NCBI GenBank assembly: GCA_964017185.1
Contig: OZ024875.1
Location: 43,617,486 to 43,681,485, forward strand
Source of the DNA: Rugalucina vietnamica
Taxonomy: Eukaryota; Mollusca; Bivalvia; Lucinida; Lucinidae
Direction: 5' to 3'
Length of the DNA: 64,000 bases
The position numbers and the translations under genes are program-made. Shown piece by piece: positions 51,901 to 54,543 of the stretch (positions are counted from its first letter, which is position 1; each line of letters begins with the position of its first letter). The notes under the pieces are model-generated. The model made no database searches, was not told the DNA's origin, and worked only from the letters and a program-made list of their open reading frames with translations.

Positions 51901-52563
51901 GTAACGTAATTCAATAGGGTGAGCCTGGAATCTCAAATGAAATAAGCACTATTTATATCATAAATGCAAATATAAATTCAATAAATAAGACCATATGGAT
52001 ATAACTAAGATCGATGGATCTACCATTATTACCAAAGGTACCATTTGCAGTTGAAAAACGGTCGGGGTTTTCTGCATATCATCGGTAAAATTTTACACCT
52101 GTAACATCGGTAAATTCGCTTTTACGATTGGAAGAGCCCCGAACGTACTTATAGTTCAGTTTGAAATAAATATATTTGAGCCGTAGGATAAGAAAACCAA
52201 CAATCTGCATTAAGCGAAAAAAGGCGCAGATCAGCTTCGCAGTGACTCTACTTTTTAAACCCAAAATTTCAAGCCTCTTATCATCTTCTGTGACTGTACA
52301 GCCCAATTTTTGTCGGACCTGGTCGGAACCTAAATTGTTGGTTTTCTCACGCACAGGCTCATTTACTTTCAAATAATCATTTGAACAGTTTTCTGAGTAT
52401 TCTATGTCCGTGATGTACACAGTAAACAACACATATGTAGTGTCCACTTTGATAATCCATGAGCAGTCCAAGAAACTTTCGTAGTAGAAAAGACCGTTGA
52501 CTTGAAGCAATGGTGGATAAATATATCCAACATCCTTGGACATCGATAGTATATCACCACATG
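3175..52563 (-). CDS. Multi-exon gene: CUB, C-type lectin-like, four LDLa repeats (5' end not found)
   Basis: I assembled this gene by eye from eleven exons: 52563-52367, 41929-41770, 41282-41109, 29323-29245, 23825-23677, 19731-19546, 17485-17461, 9253-9168, 7897-7778, 6948-6763 and 3506-3179 (or 3175). Each has AG/GT borders, and the phases join without a break: 0, 1, 1, 2, 1, 1, 2, 1, 1, 1. The joined protein is about 563 residues. It runs CUB, C-type lectin-like domain (CTLD), LDLa x4, then an unnamed cysteine-containing tail. CUB, CTLD and LDLa modules occur together in secreted or membrane proteins of adhesion, endocytosis and innate recognition, so an extracellular role is likely; the ligand is unknown. 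No signal peptide, transmembrane segment or poly(A) site was found, so both ends are incomplete. Introns are 0.8-12 kb and mostly transposable elements. It could be more than one gene, but domain-internal joins across introns (both CUB halves, three CTLD parts) argue for one. Confidence 0.82.
4216..4450 (+). mobile_element. Palindromic MITE (family PM), complete copy
   Basis: Terminal inverted repeats: GAGCCGCGACGCGAGAAAAC on the left and the inverted CCGGTTTTCTCACGATGCGG on the right. The right half holds a second, nearly perfect palindrome with arms AAAACAAAGGCGC and GCGCCTTTGTTTT meeting at GCGGTTACCGC. At least ten relatives exist in the window. Short A/T-rich duplications (3-4 bp) flank some copies. 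It has no coding capacity. Confidence 0.85.
4585..6727 (+). mobile_element. HINE/pearl-like element with about ten 140-165-bp tandem units
   Basis: The left end has ACAAGTAGCCC and subterminal GCTCACCTGAG (4609-4619). The right end has its inverse CTCAGGTGAGC (6714-6724) within hairpin GAGCCTTCGGCTC, ending GAGCTAA. The core repeats a unit containing GACCCCAGGGGCA, TTGGCAGGATTTATAAAGAG and CTGGGCCTTGTGGTTTC. Two unit types differ in the linker (CCCATGACGCCC or CCCATTGTAAGTCTATGGG). A GGAC-rich simple repeat precedes the end. This is the architecture of non-autonomous Helentron-like elements. Open frames inside are by-products of the repeat. Confidence 0.75.
6763..6948 (-). CDS. Exon J: LDLa repeat 4 and start of C-terminal module
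   Basis: The exon is 186 nt, phase 1 to phase 1, acceptor TTGTGTCTAAG, donor GTAAGT. It encodes ASCSGGGGFGC, STCVSWSEIC and DGVIDCTETETDEASC, a six-cysteine LDLa repeat, followed by QTCAEWWISGYTEP. The C-x-E-W-x3-G-Y pattern resembles the start of fibrinogen-like modules but is too short to assign. A HINE-like element ends about 35 nt beyond the donor and a MITE starts about 34 nt before the acceptor. Confidence 0.88.
6983..7145 (+). mobile_element. MITE family PM, left part
   Basis: Starts GAGCCGCGACGCGAGAAAAC and continues through CAGGCTAGAAGCTTG-like sequence (here CAGCCTAGAAGCTTG), but breaks off in the central palindrome, losing the right terminus. Its left end is 34 nt upstream of the exon J acceptor. 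Confidence 0.8.
7328..7545 (+). mobile_element. tRNA-derived SINE with V-like core
   Basis: The head is GGAGCGCGGTGGCGTAGTGG with a B box GGACTCGATCCC. The middle CCTTGAGCAAGACACATTAA resembles the V-domain core, and the tail ACTGGGACGTAAAGCC is followed by (CAAA)n. RNA polymerase III promoter boxes are recognisable. No clear target duplication. Confidence 0.8.
7640..7772 (-). mobile_element. Foldback family FB, decayed copy at the exon I donor
   Basis: Contains ACTCAATGTTTTGAGCAAAA and ends in ACACGGACATGTT-AGCCTGATG, the other FB terminus, about 5 nt beyond the exon I donor. Confidence 0.6.
7778..7897 (-). CDS. Exon I: LDLa repeat 3
   Basis: The exon is 120 nt, phase 1 to phase 1, acceptor TGTACTTCAG, donor GTGAGC. 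It encodes TCSQGYFHC, SECIREKQRC and DGRRNCRDGSDELSC: all six LDLa cysteines and the SDE calcium-site motif. A symmetric 1-1 exon carrying one LDLa module is typical of the LDL-receptor superfamily. A decayed foldback element ends about 5 nt beyond the donor. Confidence 0.9.
7954..8098. repeat. (GTAA)n microsatellite
   Basis: About 36 tetranucleotide units with a few GTTA or ATAA variants. It makes a spurious open frame of (LLTY)n on the minus strand. Confidence 0.97.
8914..9055 (+). mobile_element. MITE family PM, internally deleted copy
   Basis: GAGCC terminus, AAACCGGGTTGTAAAGTCAC and CAGGCTAGAAGCTG are followed by only one palindrome arm (GCGTCTTTGTTTTTGC) and end GGTGGCTC. Lies about 110 nt beyond the exon H donor. 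Confidence 0.75.
9168..9253 (-). CDS. Exon H: remainder of LDLa repeat 2
   Basis: The exon is 86 nt, phase 2 to phase 1, acceptor GACCATTTCAG, donor GTAAGA. It encodes CLDGSC, LVCDLQSDC and VDNSDESSC, a textbook LDLa core with the calcium-binding DNSDE motif and cysteines 2-6. The first cysteine comes from microexon G. A MITE lies about 110 nt beyond the donor, and a retroelement fragment with a long A run about 50 nt before the acceptor. Confidence 0.85.
9302..9413 (+). mobile_element. Retroelement 3'-region fragment (family RC) with poly(A) expansion
   Basis: Begins AAGGTACAAGTAGGCGCAAAG and GGCGCAATCAGAAAG as in longer copies. At the place of the consensus short A run it carries about 44 A (9351-9395), then a decayed CGGAGATAATAAAG. 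Only the first part of the unit remains. Confidence 0.65.
10191..13960 (-). pseudogene. Decayed multi-copy element or gene with FEN1/PIN-like core
   Basis: Several minus-strand reading segments line up in one direction as parts of one long protein. First come CCGEQQLRYHKSC and CFICGTKCNPKKRG with DLVAVKARY (putative zinc-binding N-terminus). Then follow a region ending FFDPMLFRFVMWLSNKK and WDHNEHTISGKRTTHAM. The core is SNHEEADTRMVLHVAYKAR, IVSRPDTDLFILLVYHF and YGFTGCDTC, and the end is cysteine-rich (10191-10490). EEAD, S-x-DTD and GCDT echo the acidic and H3TH-region motifs of XPG/FEN1-type nucleases. I recall this family as abundant in invertebrate genomes without a firm name; whether it is a transposon is open. 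It looks broken, with several breaks. Confidence 0.55.
13965..15540. other. No recognisable gene
   Basis: AT-rich sequence without convincing exons or named repeats. Near 15400-15500 there are short palindromes, e.g. TTTTGACGCCATATTG facing CAATATGACGTCAAA, which may be a small foldback element. Confidence 0.4.
15580..15712 (+). mobile_element. Retroelement family RC, internal fragment
   Basis: AAGACATAAAACAAAAAGAACCAC-like start, TCGCCTTGGAACGATTAG, and CATAACCTCACCCTCAGC match the middle of the longer RC copies at 16.4, 20.0 and 59.9 kb. Confidence 0.7.
15838..15936. repeat. Small foldback palindrome
   Basis: Outer arms AATTCACTGTTTG and CAAACAGTGAAAT enclose an inner hairpin AAATCAC-TCGCGC / GCGCTCGTGATTT. 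It is not a gene and is probably a short palindromic element. Confidence 0.6.
16420..17335 (-). mobile_element. Retroelement family RC, long 3' copy
   Basis: On the minus strand the segment around 17330-17170 is a decayed version of the C-terminal reverse-transcriptase-associated sequence better kept at 60493-60780. It is followed downstream by DLKLIILIGWDRSFLSVAW and GISIVGQLTESVSPRF (ORF 17070-16798) and the long RC tail. The order shows that RC repeats are the 3' part of a reverse-transcriptase element. Class not resolved (non-LTR, Penelope-like or other). Broken. Confidence 0.6.
17461..17485 (-). CDS. Exon G: 25-nt microexon, start of LDLa repeat 2
   Basis: The microexon lies between acceptor GTTCATTTCAG and donor GTAAGT and runs phase 1 to phase 2. 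It adds a split serine codon, SCSRKEF and two bases of a glutamine codon. It supplies exactly what exon H lacks, the first LDLa cysteine and the phenylalanine of F-x-C: the joined sequence reads SCSRKEFQCLDGSC. The phases on both sides fit exons F and H, which makes chance unlikely. No transcript evidence is available here. Confidence 0.7.
18034..18164 (+). mobile_element. MITE family PM, left part of a split copy
   Basis: Starts AATGAGCCGCCC, holds the central palindrome (AACAAAGGCG, GCGGTAACCGC, CGCCTTTGTTTTCG) and breaks at TACAATTCCTCCAATACTTA. The matching right part is at 19405-19513; a 1.24-kb element sits between. Confidence 0.85.
18165..19404. mobile_element. 1.24-kb TIR element with ACGCGTA-rich arms, inserted in a MITE
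   Basis: Ends are inverted: CACTCCCGCTTGCGTAATTG and, on the other strand, CACTCCCGCCCGCGTAATTG. TA lies on both sides (18163-18164 and 19405-19406), as for Tc1/mariner-type insertions. Each arm (18165-18480, 19140-19404) is full of GCGTAATA/ACGCGTA words in inverted arrangement. The centre has no transposase frame, so the element is non-autonomous. Superfamily by TA duplication only. Confidence 0.75.
19405..19513 (+). mobile_element. MITE family PM, right part of the split copy
   Basis: TTCAAGCTTCTAGCCTGC, TGTACAGGCCGGTTTGTGTC and GGTTTTCCCACGAGGCTGCTC are the right half of PM. Together with 18034-18164 they form one interrupted copy. The end lies 33 nt from the exon F donor. Confidence 0.85.
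19546..19731 (-). CDS. Exon F: linker plus atypical LDLa repeat
   Basis: The exon is 186 nt, phase 1 to phase 1, acceptor TTGTATAG, donor GTAGGT. A linker with NATIS and NGTLT (two N-glycosylation sequons) is followed by YFVC, FLGQC, FRECVDRSDEAHC, an LDL-receptor class A repeat. Only four of six cysteines are present: the first and third, which pair with each other in LDLa domains, are both absent. The SDE calcium-site motif is intact. The right remnant of a split MITE ends about 33 nt beyond the donor. Confidence 0.75.
19975..20640 (-). mobile_element. Retroelement family RC, 3'-region copy
   Basis: Carries TCGTAAGCCGAGTGCGCAGC, CGGTCACTCAGTTA, CCTCGTGGCGAATCTC and GGTCGCAACCAACTAAAATG, in the same order as 16.4 and 59.9 kb. 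Its coding sense is the minus strand. No intact frame. It occupies the intron between exons E and F. Confidence 0.7.
21515..21572. repeat. Octamer minisatellite, inverted block
   Basis: GACGGGTTGACAGGTCGACG-type repeats: the reverse complement of the CCYGTCRA unit that forms the larger blocks to the right. Confidence 0.85.
21695..22440. repeat. Compound satellite: CCYGTCRA arrays and flanking direct repeats
   Basis: Two arrays of an 8-bp unit, consensus CCYGTCRA, at 21944-22096 and 22229-22386. Each is preceded by a direct repeat of about 110 bp containing TTTACTTTGGCGCCG, GATGACGTCACAACT, AGCTAAAGAGTAAT and GCCACTCAAGTGGTTAA. A diverged copy of that flank starts near 21695. The frames open on both strands here come from the 8-bp period. 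Confidence 0.85.
22480..23490. mobile_element. 1-kb TIR element inserted in the satellite
   Basis: Left end GGTCTGTCCCGGGAAATCG, right end (inverse) GGGTCTGTCCCAGAAATACG. Satellite flank sequence (ACGACTTTAC / GTACTTTGCCGCC) resumes on both sides, with a possible 3-bp TAC duplication. The interior is AT-rich, with no transposase recognised. Probably a non-autonomous DNA transposon. Confidence 0.65.
23677..23825 (-). CDS. Exon E: end of C-type lectin-like domain
   Basis: The acceptor is CTTTCTTTCCACAG and the donor GTAAGA. The exon is 149 nt, phase 2 to phase 1. With exon D it completes a tryptophan codon and reads NWQKGQPS, then NIDCTKL, YVWTSAKC and LSICNVYT, the W--GQP--C--W---C-----IC end of a CTLD. 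The sugar-site triplet is QPS instead of QPD/EPN, and the WND motif is WTS, so calcium-dependent sugar binding of the classic kind is unlikely. Confidence 0.85.
24184..24297. repeat. Foldback palindrome
   Basis: GTTCATGGAGCTATGAACCA and its inverse TGGTTCATAGCTCCATGAAC with CACTGTGG/CCACAGTG, arms of about 27 bp separated by about 60 bp. The sequence from here to 25430 shows no gene I can support. Confidence 0.75.
25431..27603 (+). mobile_element. HINE/pearl-like element, second copy
   Basis: Same termini as the 4.6-6.7 kb copy: ACAAGTAGCCCAGGGGCAAC with GCTCACCTGAG (25455-25465), and hairpin GAGCCTTCGGCTC with CTCAGGTGAGCTAA at the end. It has about ten tandem units with GACCCCAGGGGCA, TTGGCAGGATTTATAAAGAG and TTCGGAGAAGAAGATTTTTT, and (GGAC)n before the end. 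The units are more uniform than in the first copy, which suggests more recent homogenisation. No gene inside. Confidence 0.8.
28508..28681 (+). mobile_element. MITE family PM, 5'-truncated copy
   Basis: Starts in the central palindrome (CGAAAACAAAGGCGCAGATC), continues ACTCGGATAGTACAACC and GTCGGTTTGTGTCAGACCTG, and ends CTCACGTCGCGG. Confidence 0.75.
28684..28930 (+). mobile_element. Foldback family FB, copy 1 of an adjacent pair
   Basis: GTATACCCCCTTAAACCCCA, CAGGGGTATACCTATTTTTC, the GAACCGCCTCGGCGAGGCGG centre and GTGTACAC arm are present; the right terminus is replaced by the next copy. Confidence 0.8.
28938..29239 (+). mobile_element. Foldback family FB, copy 2, ending at the exon D donor
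   Basis: Complete: TCATCAGGAAAACATGTCCG at the left, palindrome around CCGCCTCGCCGAGGCG, ATCTATGTTTTGAGCAAAAA, and right end GCATGGACGAGTTTTCGTAA. A second right-terminus-like piece CATGGATGTGTTTTCGAAATG-type follows directly and stops about 5 nt from the exon D donor. Confidence 0.8.
29245..29323 (-). CDS. Exon D: middle of C-type lectin-like domain
   Basis: The acceptor is GATTGACAG and the donor GTAAGC. The exon is 79 nt, phase 1 to phase 2. It encodes FQRTLQPEGFYTYTW followed by MDHSPVTFTN and the first two bases of a tryptophan codon, the W-W-D---P--F-NW core of a CTLD. Joined to exon C it gives FIGFQR, completing the WIGL-like strand. A retroelement fragment starts about 20 nt upstream of the acceptor and a foldback terminus lies about 5 nt beyond the donor, so the exon sits in a narrow slot between mobile elements. 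Confidence 0.85.
29345..29500 (+). mobile_element. Retroelement family RC fragment with poly(A) expansion
   Basis: AAGTAGGCAATGATCTGGAA and GGCGCAATCAC are followed by about 53 A (29390-29443), then a decayed ACGAGGGAAAATCCAAATT that matches CCGAGGTGGGAAAAACTAAATT-type sequence. It starts about 20 nt upstream of the exon D acceptor. Confidence 0.65.
29769..29853. repeat. (GAT)n microsatellite
   Basis: About 27 trinucleotide units with one GCT interruption at the start. Confidence 0.95.
30123..30356 (+). mobile_element. MITE family PM, complete copy
   Basis: AGCCGCGACGCGAGAAAACC to TCTCACGATGCGGCTC with the full central palindrome. ATTA flanks both sides, a likely 4-bp target duplication. 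Confidence 0.9.
30830..34545 (+). mobile_element. LINE (CR1/Jockey-like): endonuclease, reverse transcriptase, C-terminal zinc motif
   Basis: The endonuclease part starts near YYNIQSMNNKIDLR (about 30935), with FYRPPDA and ITGDFYLDTL. The reverse transcriptase spans about 32240-33220: [54 protein letters not shown] and the catalytic FADD. A C-terminal motif CECGEHFFFHCHRY follows at 33850. AATAAAG at 34512 marks the 3' end. Stops and frameshifts break it; one is a T run near 32660, where the DISKAFERVWHKGLL segment lies in another frame, returning near 32735. The copy is dead and lies in the intron between exons C and D. Confidence 0.85.
34965..35267 (-). mobile_element. Foldback family FB, reversed copy
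   Basis: Starts GAAAACCTGTCCATGCAATA, holds the GAACCGCCTCGCCGAGGCGG centre and ends CCACGGACATGTTTTCATGATG. One arm segment (CCATGTTTTGGAGCAAAAAT) is duplicated in tandem. Confidence 0.85.
35620..35865 (+). mobile_element. Retroelement family RC fragment
   Basis: AAGGTACAAGTAGGCAAAGA, CCGAGGCGGAAAAACTAAAT, CATATCGTAAGCCGAATGAG and ATGCGGCCACTCAGTTACC, then a poly(A)-like tract to 35887. Confidence 0.75.
36398..36655 (+). mobile_element. Foldback family FB copy
   Basis: GGAAAACATGTCTGTGAG, GAACCGCCTCGGCAAGACGG, GTGTACCCACAATCAATG and ATTACATGGGCAAGATTTCG. Both termini are recognisable but diverged. Confidence 0.8.
37157..37318 (+). mobile_element. Decayed tRNA-derived SINE
   Basis: TGATGTGGCATAGTTGTAGAG (A-box region), GGCGTGTTCCAGCATAC (B-box region), and TGGTTGAAAAACTGTCTGCC with GTAAAGTG at the end match the general form of mollusc SINEs. 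No clear duplication. Confidence 0.5.
37439..37672 (+). mobile_element. MITE family PM, complete but diverged copy
   Basis: GAGCCGACTCGTGAGAAAAC to CAGGCGGCTC, with the middle (CACAAACCGGGCTGTACAAT) and a damaged central palindrome. From 37673 to 39130 there is no feature I can name. Confidence 0.8.
39131..39275 (+). mobile_element. MITE family PM, left part
   Basis: GAGCCGCGACGTCAGAAAGC, ACAAACCAGACTGTACAGAC and a faded middle, with no right terminus. Confidence 0.7.
39597..40090 (+). mobile_element. Retroelement family RC fragment with two expanded A tracts
   Basis: A-rich tract 39597-39665, then ACCACAGAAGTATCGC, TCGGTCCTCGTGGTGAATC, a second A tract 39898-39940, and GACGATGGAGATCCCTGGGC. 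Both tracts sit where the consensus has short A-rich stretches. Confidence 0.7.
40108..40310 (+). mobile_element. Retroelement family RC, second adjacent fragment
   Basis: CACCGTAAGCTGAGCGAGC, GCGGTCACTCAAATTACC and TCGCCTTGGAACGATCAGTG, the early-middle part of RC directly after the previous fragment, so it is a separate insertion or a rearranged copy. Confidence 0.7.
40556..40688 (+). mobile_element. Foldback family FB, right half only
   Basis: GAGTACCCACAATCTATG, TTTTGAGCAACAATAAG and TTGCAAGGGCAAGTTTTCG. Confidence 0.7.
40826..41086 (+). mobile_element. Foldback family FB copy near the exon C donor
   Basis: CATGTCCATGCAATATAAAC, CAGGGGTATACCTATTTTTC, GAACCGCCTCGG and the right end GGGGCATGTTTTAGTAATG, about 21 nt from the exon C donor. 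ATGTTCATTTTTTACAA is duplicated in tandem inside it. Confidence 0.75.
41109..41282 (-). CDS. Exon C: first part of C-type lectin-like domain
   Basis: The acceptor is CATGTCAG and the donor GTAGGC. The exon is 174 nt, phase 1 to phase 1. It encodes VCDELLKKCFYIVSGESC, then LTLVGLHSKEESDAL and ends SSGLFI(G). This is the CTLD start: first cysteine pair, the L--I-S-EE stretch, and the beginning of the WIGL strand (here FIG). The usual W--A---C helix is shortened or missing between CFYIVSGE and SC. Joined to exon B it reads GEVCDE. Confidence 0.8.
41527..41759 (+). mobile_element. Foldback family FB copy at the exon B donor
   Basis: CATCAGGAAAAACATGTCCG at the left, part of the central palindrome deleted, and GCATGGGCATGTTTTCGTTA at the right, about 9 nt from the exon B donor. 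Confidence 0.8.
41770..41929 (-). CDS. Exon B: second half of CUB domain
   Basis: The acceptor is TAATTGCAG and the donor GTAAAA. The exon is 160 nt, phase 0 to phase 1. It encodes RYCG (fourth CUB cysteine), EDFRVNFVSDD and NEGFIVTF, the typical end of a CUB domain with the SD-dipeptide and G-F motif. Phase 0 matches exon A exactly, restoring NDYLK followed by LSRPSVGEL. A foldback element ends about 9 nt beyond the donor. The intron to exon A is about 10.4 kb and almost wholly repeats. Confidence 0.85.
42128..44814. mobile_element. 2.7-kb candidate element with 85-bp inverted ends
   Basis: The left arm 42128-42214 (CACACTCTGCATGCC, TTATCGATATTTGACCAACG, AGCCAACGCCTGAG) recurs inverted at 44732-44814 with few differences. 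Related CAACGCCGGAGG/GGTTAC words occur inside (42586, 43960, 44345). No transposase frame was recognised; the 133-residue frame at 44033 has no features I know. Probably a non-autonomous DNA transposon in the intron between exons A and B. Confidence 0.55.
43254..43283. repeat. Poly(A) tract
   Basis: About 30 bases, nearly all A, inside the 2.7-kb inverted-repeat element. Confidence 0.95.
44870..45440 (+). mobile_element. Retroelement family RC, opposite orientation
   Basis: Starts GACTCTATGATGGCCACC, passes CATCGTCGGGCAGCTTACTC, GGCGATACTTCTGTGGTGG and ends CGACTTGTACCTTTTCATGA, the RC sequence read in its coding sense. No intact frame. Confidence 0.75.
45440..45760 (-). repeat. Degenerate two-copy repeat of about 130 bp
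   Basis: A 105-residue minus-strand frame (45751-45434) contains two related halves, one ending VKNPKPTRF and the other VKNSKRTFF. At the DNA level GTTCTTGACATTGG and AATGGTAGACAAATACCG recur as GTTCTTAACACTG and AATGGTAGACAAAAGCCG. Function unknown; it directly abuts the left end of the 6.1-kb element. Confidence 0.45.
47782..48397. repeat. Pair of 240-bp direct repeats, 375-bp spacing
   Basis: 47782-48022 and 48157-48397 share TAATCGGTTAAG, TTCTAACCAATGTTTAATAT, CTGCTGAAAGTTGCGAAATT and TTCTCATTAATGTGTT at roughly 90% identity. A 100-bp part recurs inverted at 2336-2441. Confidence 0.85.
49793..50455. repeat. Three decayed tandem units of about 246 bp
   Basis: Units start near 49793, 50040 and 50285 with TGTGTCACAAC/TGTGACACAAC and AATGAACAGTAC. 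Each also carries CTGATCAACTGC and TCAACTGATTTTGC-like words. The regions 46565-47780 and 48400-49790 show no gene. Confidence 0.65.
50418..50570. repeat. Foldback palindrome with CTCGCCTTCGGCTC loop
   Basis: Arms CTTCAAGAGCAGTGTTTTG and CAAAACACTGCTCTTCAAG, with AGGTCATGATGA nearer the centre, make a stem of about 70 bp. It is nested in the 6.1-kb element and overlaps the third 246-bp unit. Confidence 0.8.
52178..52360 (+). mobile_element. MITE family PM abutting the exon A donor
   Basis: GAGCCGTAGGATAAGAAAAC to TTTTCTCACGCACAGGCTC; the central palindrome keeps one arm (AAGGCGCAGATCAGCTTCGC). It ends 6 nt from exon A, leaving only the splice-donor hexamer between exon and element. Confidence 0.85.
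52367..52563 (-). CDS. Exon A: first half of CUB domain
   Basis: The acceptor is TTTCGTTTAG and the donor GTAAAT. The 197-nt exon starts in phase 1 and ends in phase 0. It encodes CGDIL, then GYIYPP, DCSWIIKVDTTYVLF, DIEYSENC and NDYLK, which matches the CUB pattern of CGG-L, G-I-SP, C-W-I and C--DYL with three of its four cysteines. It is the most upstream exon I could place, and the preceding phase-1 exon was not found. A MITE begins only about 6 nt past the donor. Confidence 0.85.
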
Positions 52564-53730
52564 CTAAACGAAAATAAGGCTATCACGGTAAGTATTTTTT
52601 GCCCATTATATGGCGGTGGTTTAGGTTGACTTATAAGTAAATGTTAGAGTGAGTACTATGCATAGAGATTTTCATTATATACTAGCCCATCTAGTCAAAC
52701 AAGCCTCACATGAAATATACCCCTCGCCAAAAGTTAAGCATATTCTAGTTTTATAGTGCTAAAGTAAAATGGCCTGAAAAATATTCCAAAAGCATTTTAC
52801 GACTTCAACATTCATTGATTTAGAAAAAAAGCATGTCGTAGCAAATCATAAATTACAGTTTTGTCTCGGCCTATCAGAATTGTAAATCAAGTTTTTGGAT
52901 ATGTTAATAGTGCATTATTTTAATGATAAGCCTTGTTTCTAAATGCTGAATTTTGCACACTATACGATATGTCAGAACAAAATTTACTCCATGTCAAGGA
53001 AGAGTATGTTGGAACGATCTGTTATAAACAAAAAGTGGAGACCTGGCATCAAACACGGACATTTCCGAAAGGAACAAAAATGTTAAGAATGTATAGCAAA
53101 ATTTCAATGTTTAACATTTTGAAAATAAGTTTGTCTTTAAAGATGTCTAATGCCTACATTGTACATCTCAAATGACATGATAATAATGTTTTACCATATT
53201 ATTATTCTATCTATTGTCTAAACTTTTTTCAATAAATTTTGAATGAAAATACTAAAACTGAGTACGTTTCAACAAGATTTAAAAAAGTGTCGAAATAACT
53301 TTTTCAAACTAGTGACTTAGCTTTTGTCAATCAGTATCTAACCAACTGCCGACCTTGAATCCGTAAAAGTCATGATTGTTTCCACCGTAAACATGACATC
53401 GAAGAGGGACACTTTTTAAAATATTTATTCACTGAGATTAGTTCTAACCAGATATTTTGCCTACTTTTTAACAAATAATAATGCTAAACTTTTGGCAAGG
53501 AGTATATTTATAAATTTTACTTGCCATTCGCTCAGGCGCCACCAAGGTAAGTCGATTTAATAGAGGCAGTATGTCTGTTAAAACAAAATGGGAATTTGCT
53601 GGTATTTGGCATGTGTCTTTAATTCATACACTTGAAAAAAGAAACTCGATAACTTTGAACAATTGATGTTTCGAAACATCCGAACGCATTTGAGGATAAG
53701 TGTGTTAATCGTTGCTTGTTTAGATTTTAA

Positions 53731-53993
53731 GCATGAGGAAAACATGTCCGTGCTATGAATACCCCCTTACCCCACTTTTATATAGCAAAACTGGGGTCTG
53801 CAGGGGTATACCTATTTTTTTTGAATTTTGCTACAAATCATAGATTGTGGGTACCCCGAGGCGGTTCTAACGTGTACCCACAATCTCTGTTTTGACCAAA
53901 AATAAGGAAAATATCAAAATATTTCCTCTGAACATTATCGATATTTGACTGACAAAAATACTGCATATCATAATGGCATGTTTTTGTAATGGA
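53731..53993 (+). mobile_element. Foldback family FB copy
   Basis: GCATGAGGAAAACATGTCCG at the left, CAGGGGTATACCTATTTTTT, half of the centre (CCGAGGCGGTTCTAACG) and ATGGCATGTTTTTGTAATGG at the right. From 52564 to 53730 no feature was recognised. Confidence 0.8.
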
Positions 53994-54024
53994 TTACTGA
54001 TGAGTAAACATGACATGATTCGTC

Positions 54025-54543
54025 GTCCAGGGATCTCCATCGTCGGGCAGCTTACTGAATCTGTGAGTCATGTTTTTTTGGTACATCGGGATGTTTGTCT
54101 TGATTTATTTGTTTGTTCTTGATGATTCTTTAACTAGTTAGAGATTCACCAAGAGGACCGAAGAACTAGCTAAATGTAATGAACCACTGCAGAAGCTGAG
54201 GATGAGGTTATGAACATGTAAAATCGATTTAAGCCCGCCAGTAACTGTGTGTTACTGATCGTTTCAAGTCGATACTTCTGTGGTGGTTCTTTATGTTTTA
54301 TGTGTTGGTGTTTGAATTTTTTATGCTGTTGACGTCTTATGTGTGTTTTCATATTTTTAGTTAAGTTAAGGTAACTGAGTGGCTACCTATTGGGAAAATA
54401 CCTGCTCATTCGGCTTACGAAATGTTTTCTTGGTATCAGTACCTGATTGTTGGTTTGGTTTTATCCCACCTCAGTTTTTGGAGTGGGAATCTTTTTCTGA
54501 TTGCAACTTTTCCTGATCTTTGCCTACTTGTACCTGTTTTTGA
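54025..54543 (+). mobile_element. Retroelement family RC, opposite orientation
   Basis: CCATCGTCGGGCAGCTTACT, CACCAAGAGGACCGAAGAAC, GTCGATACTTCTGTGGTGG and TTGCCTACTTGTACC, ending exactly where the LINE 3' end begins. Confidence 0.75.
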
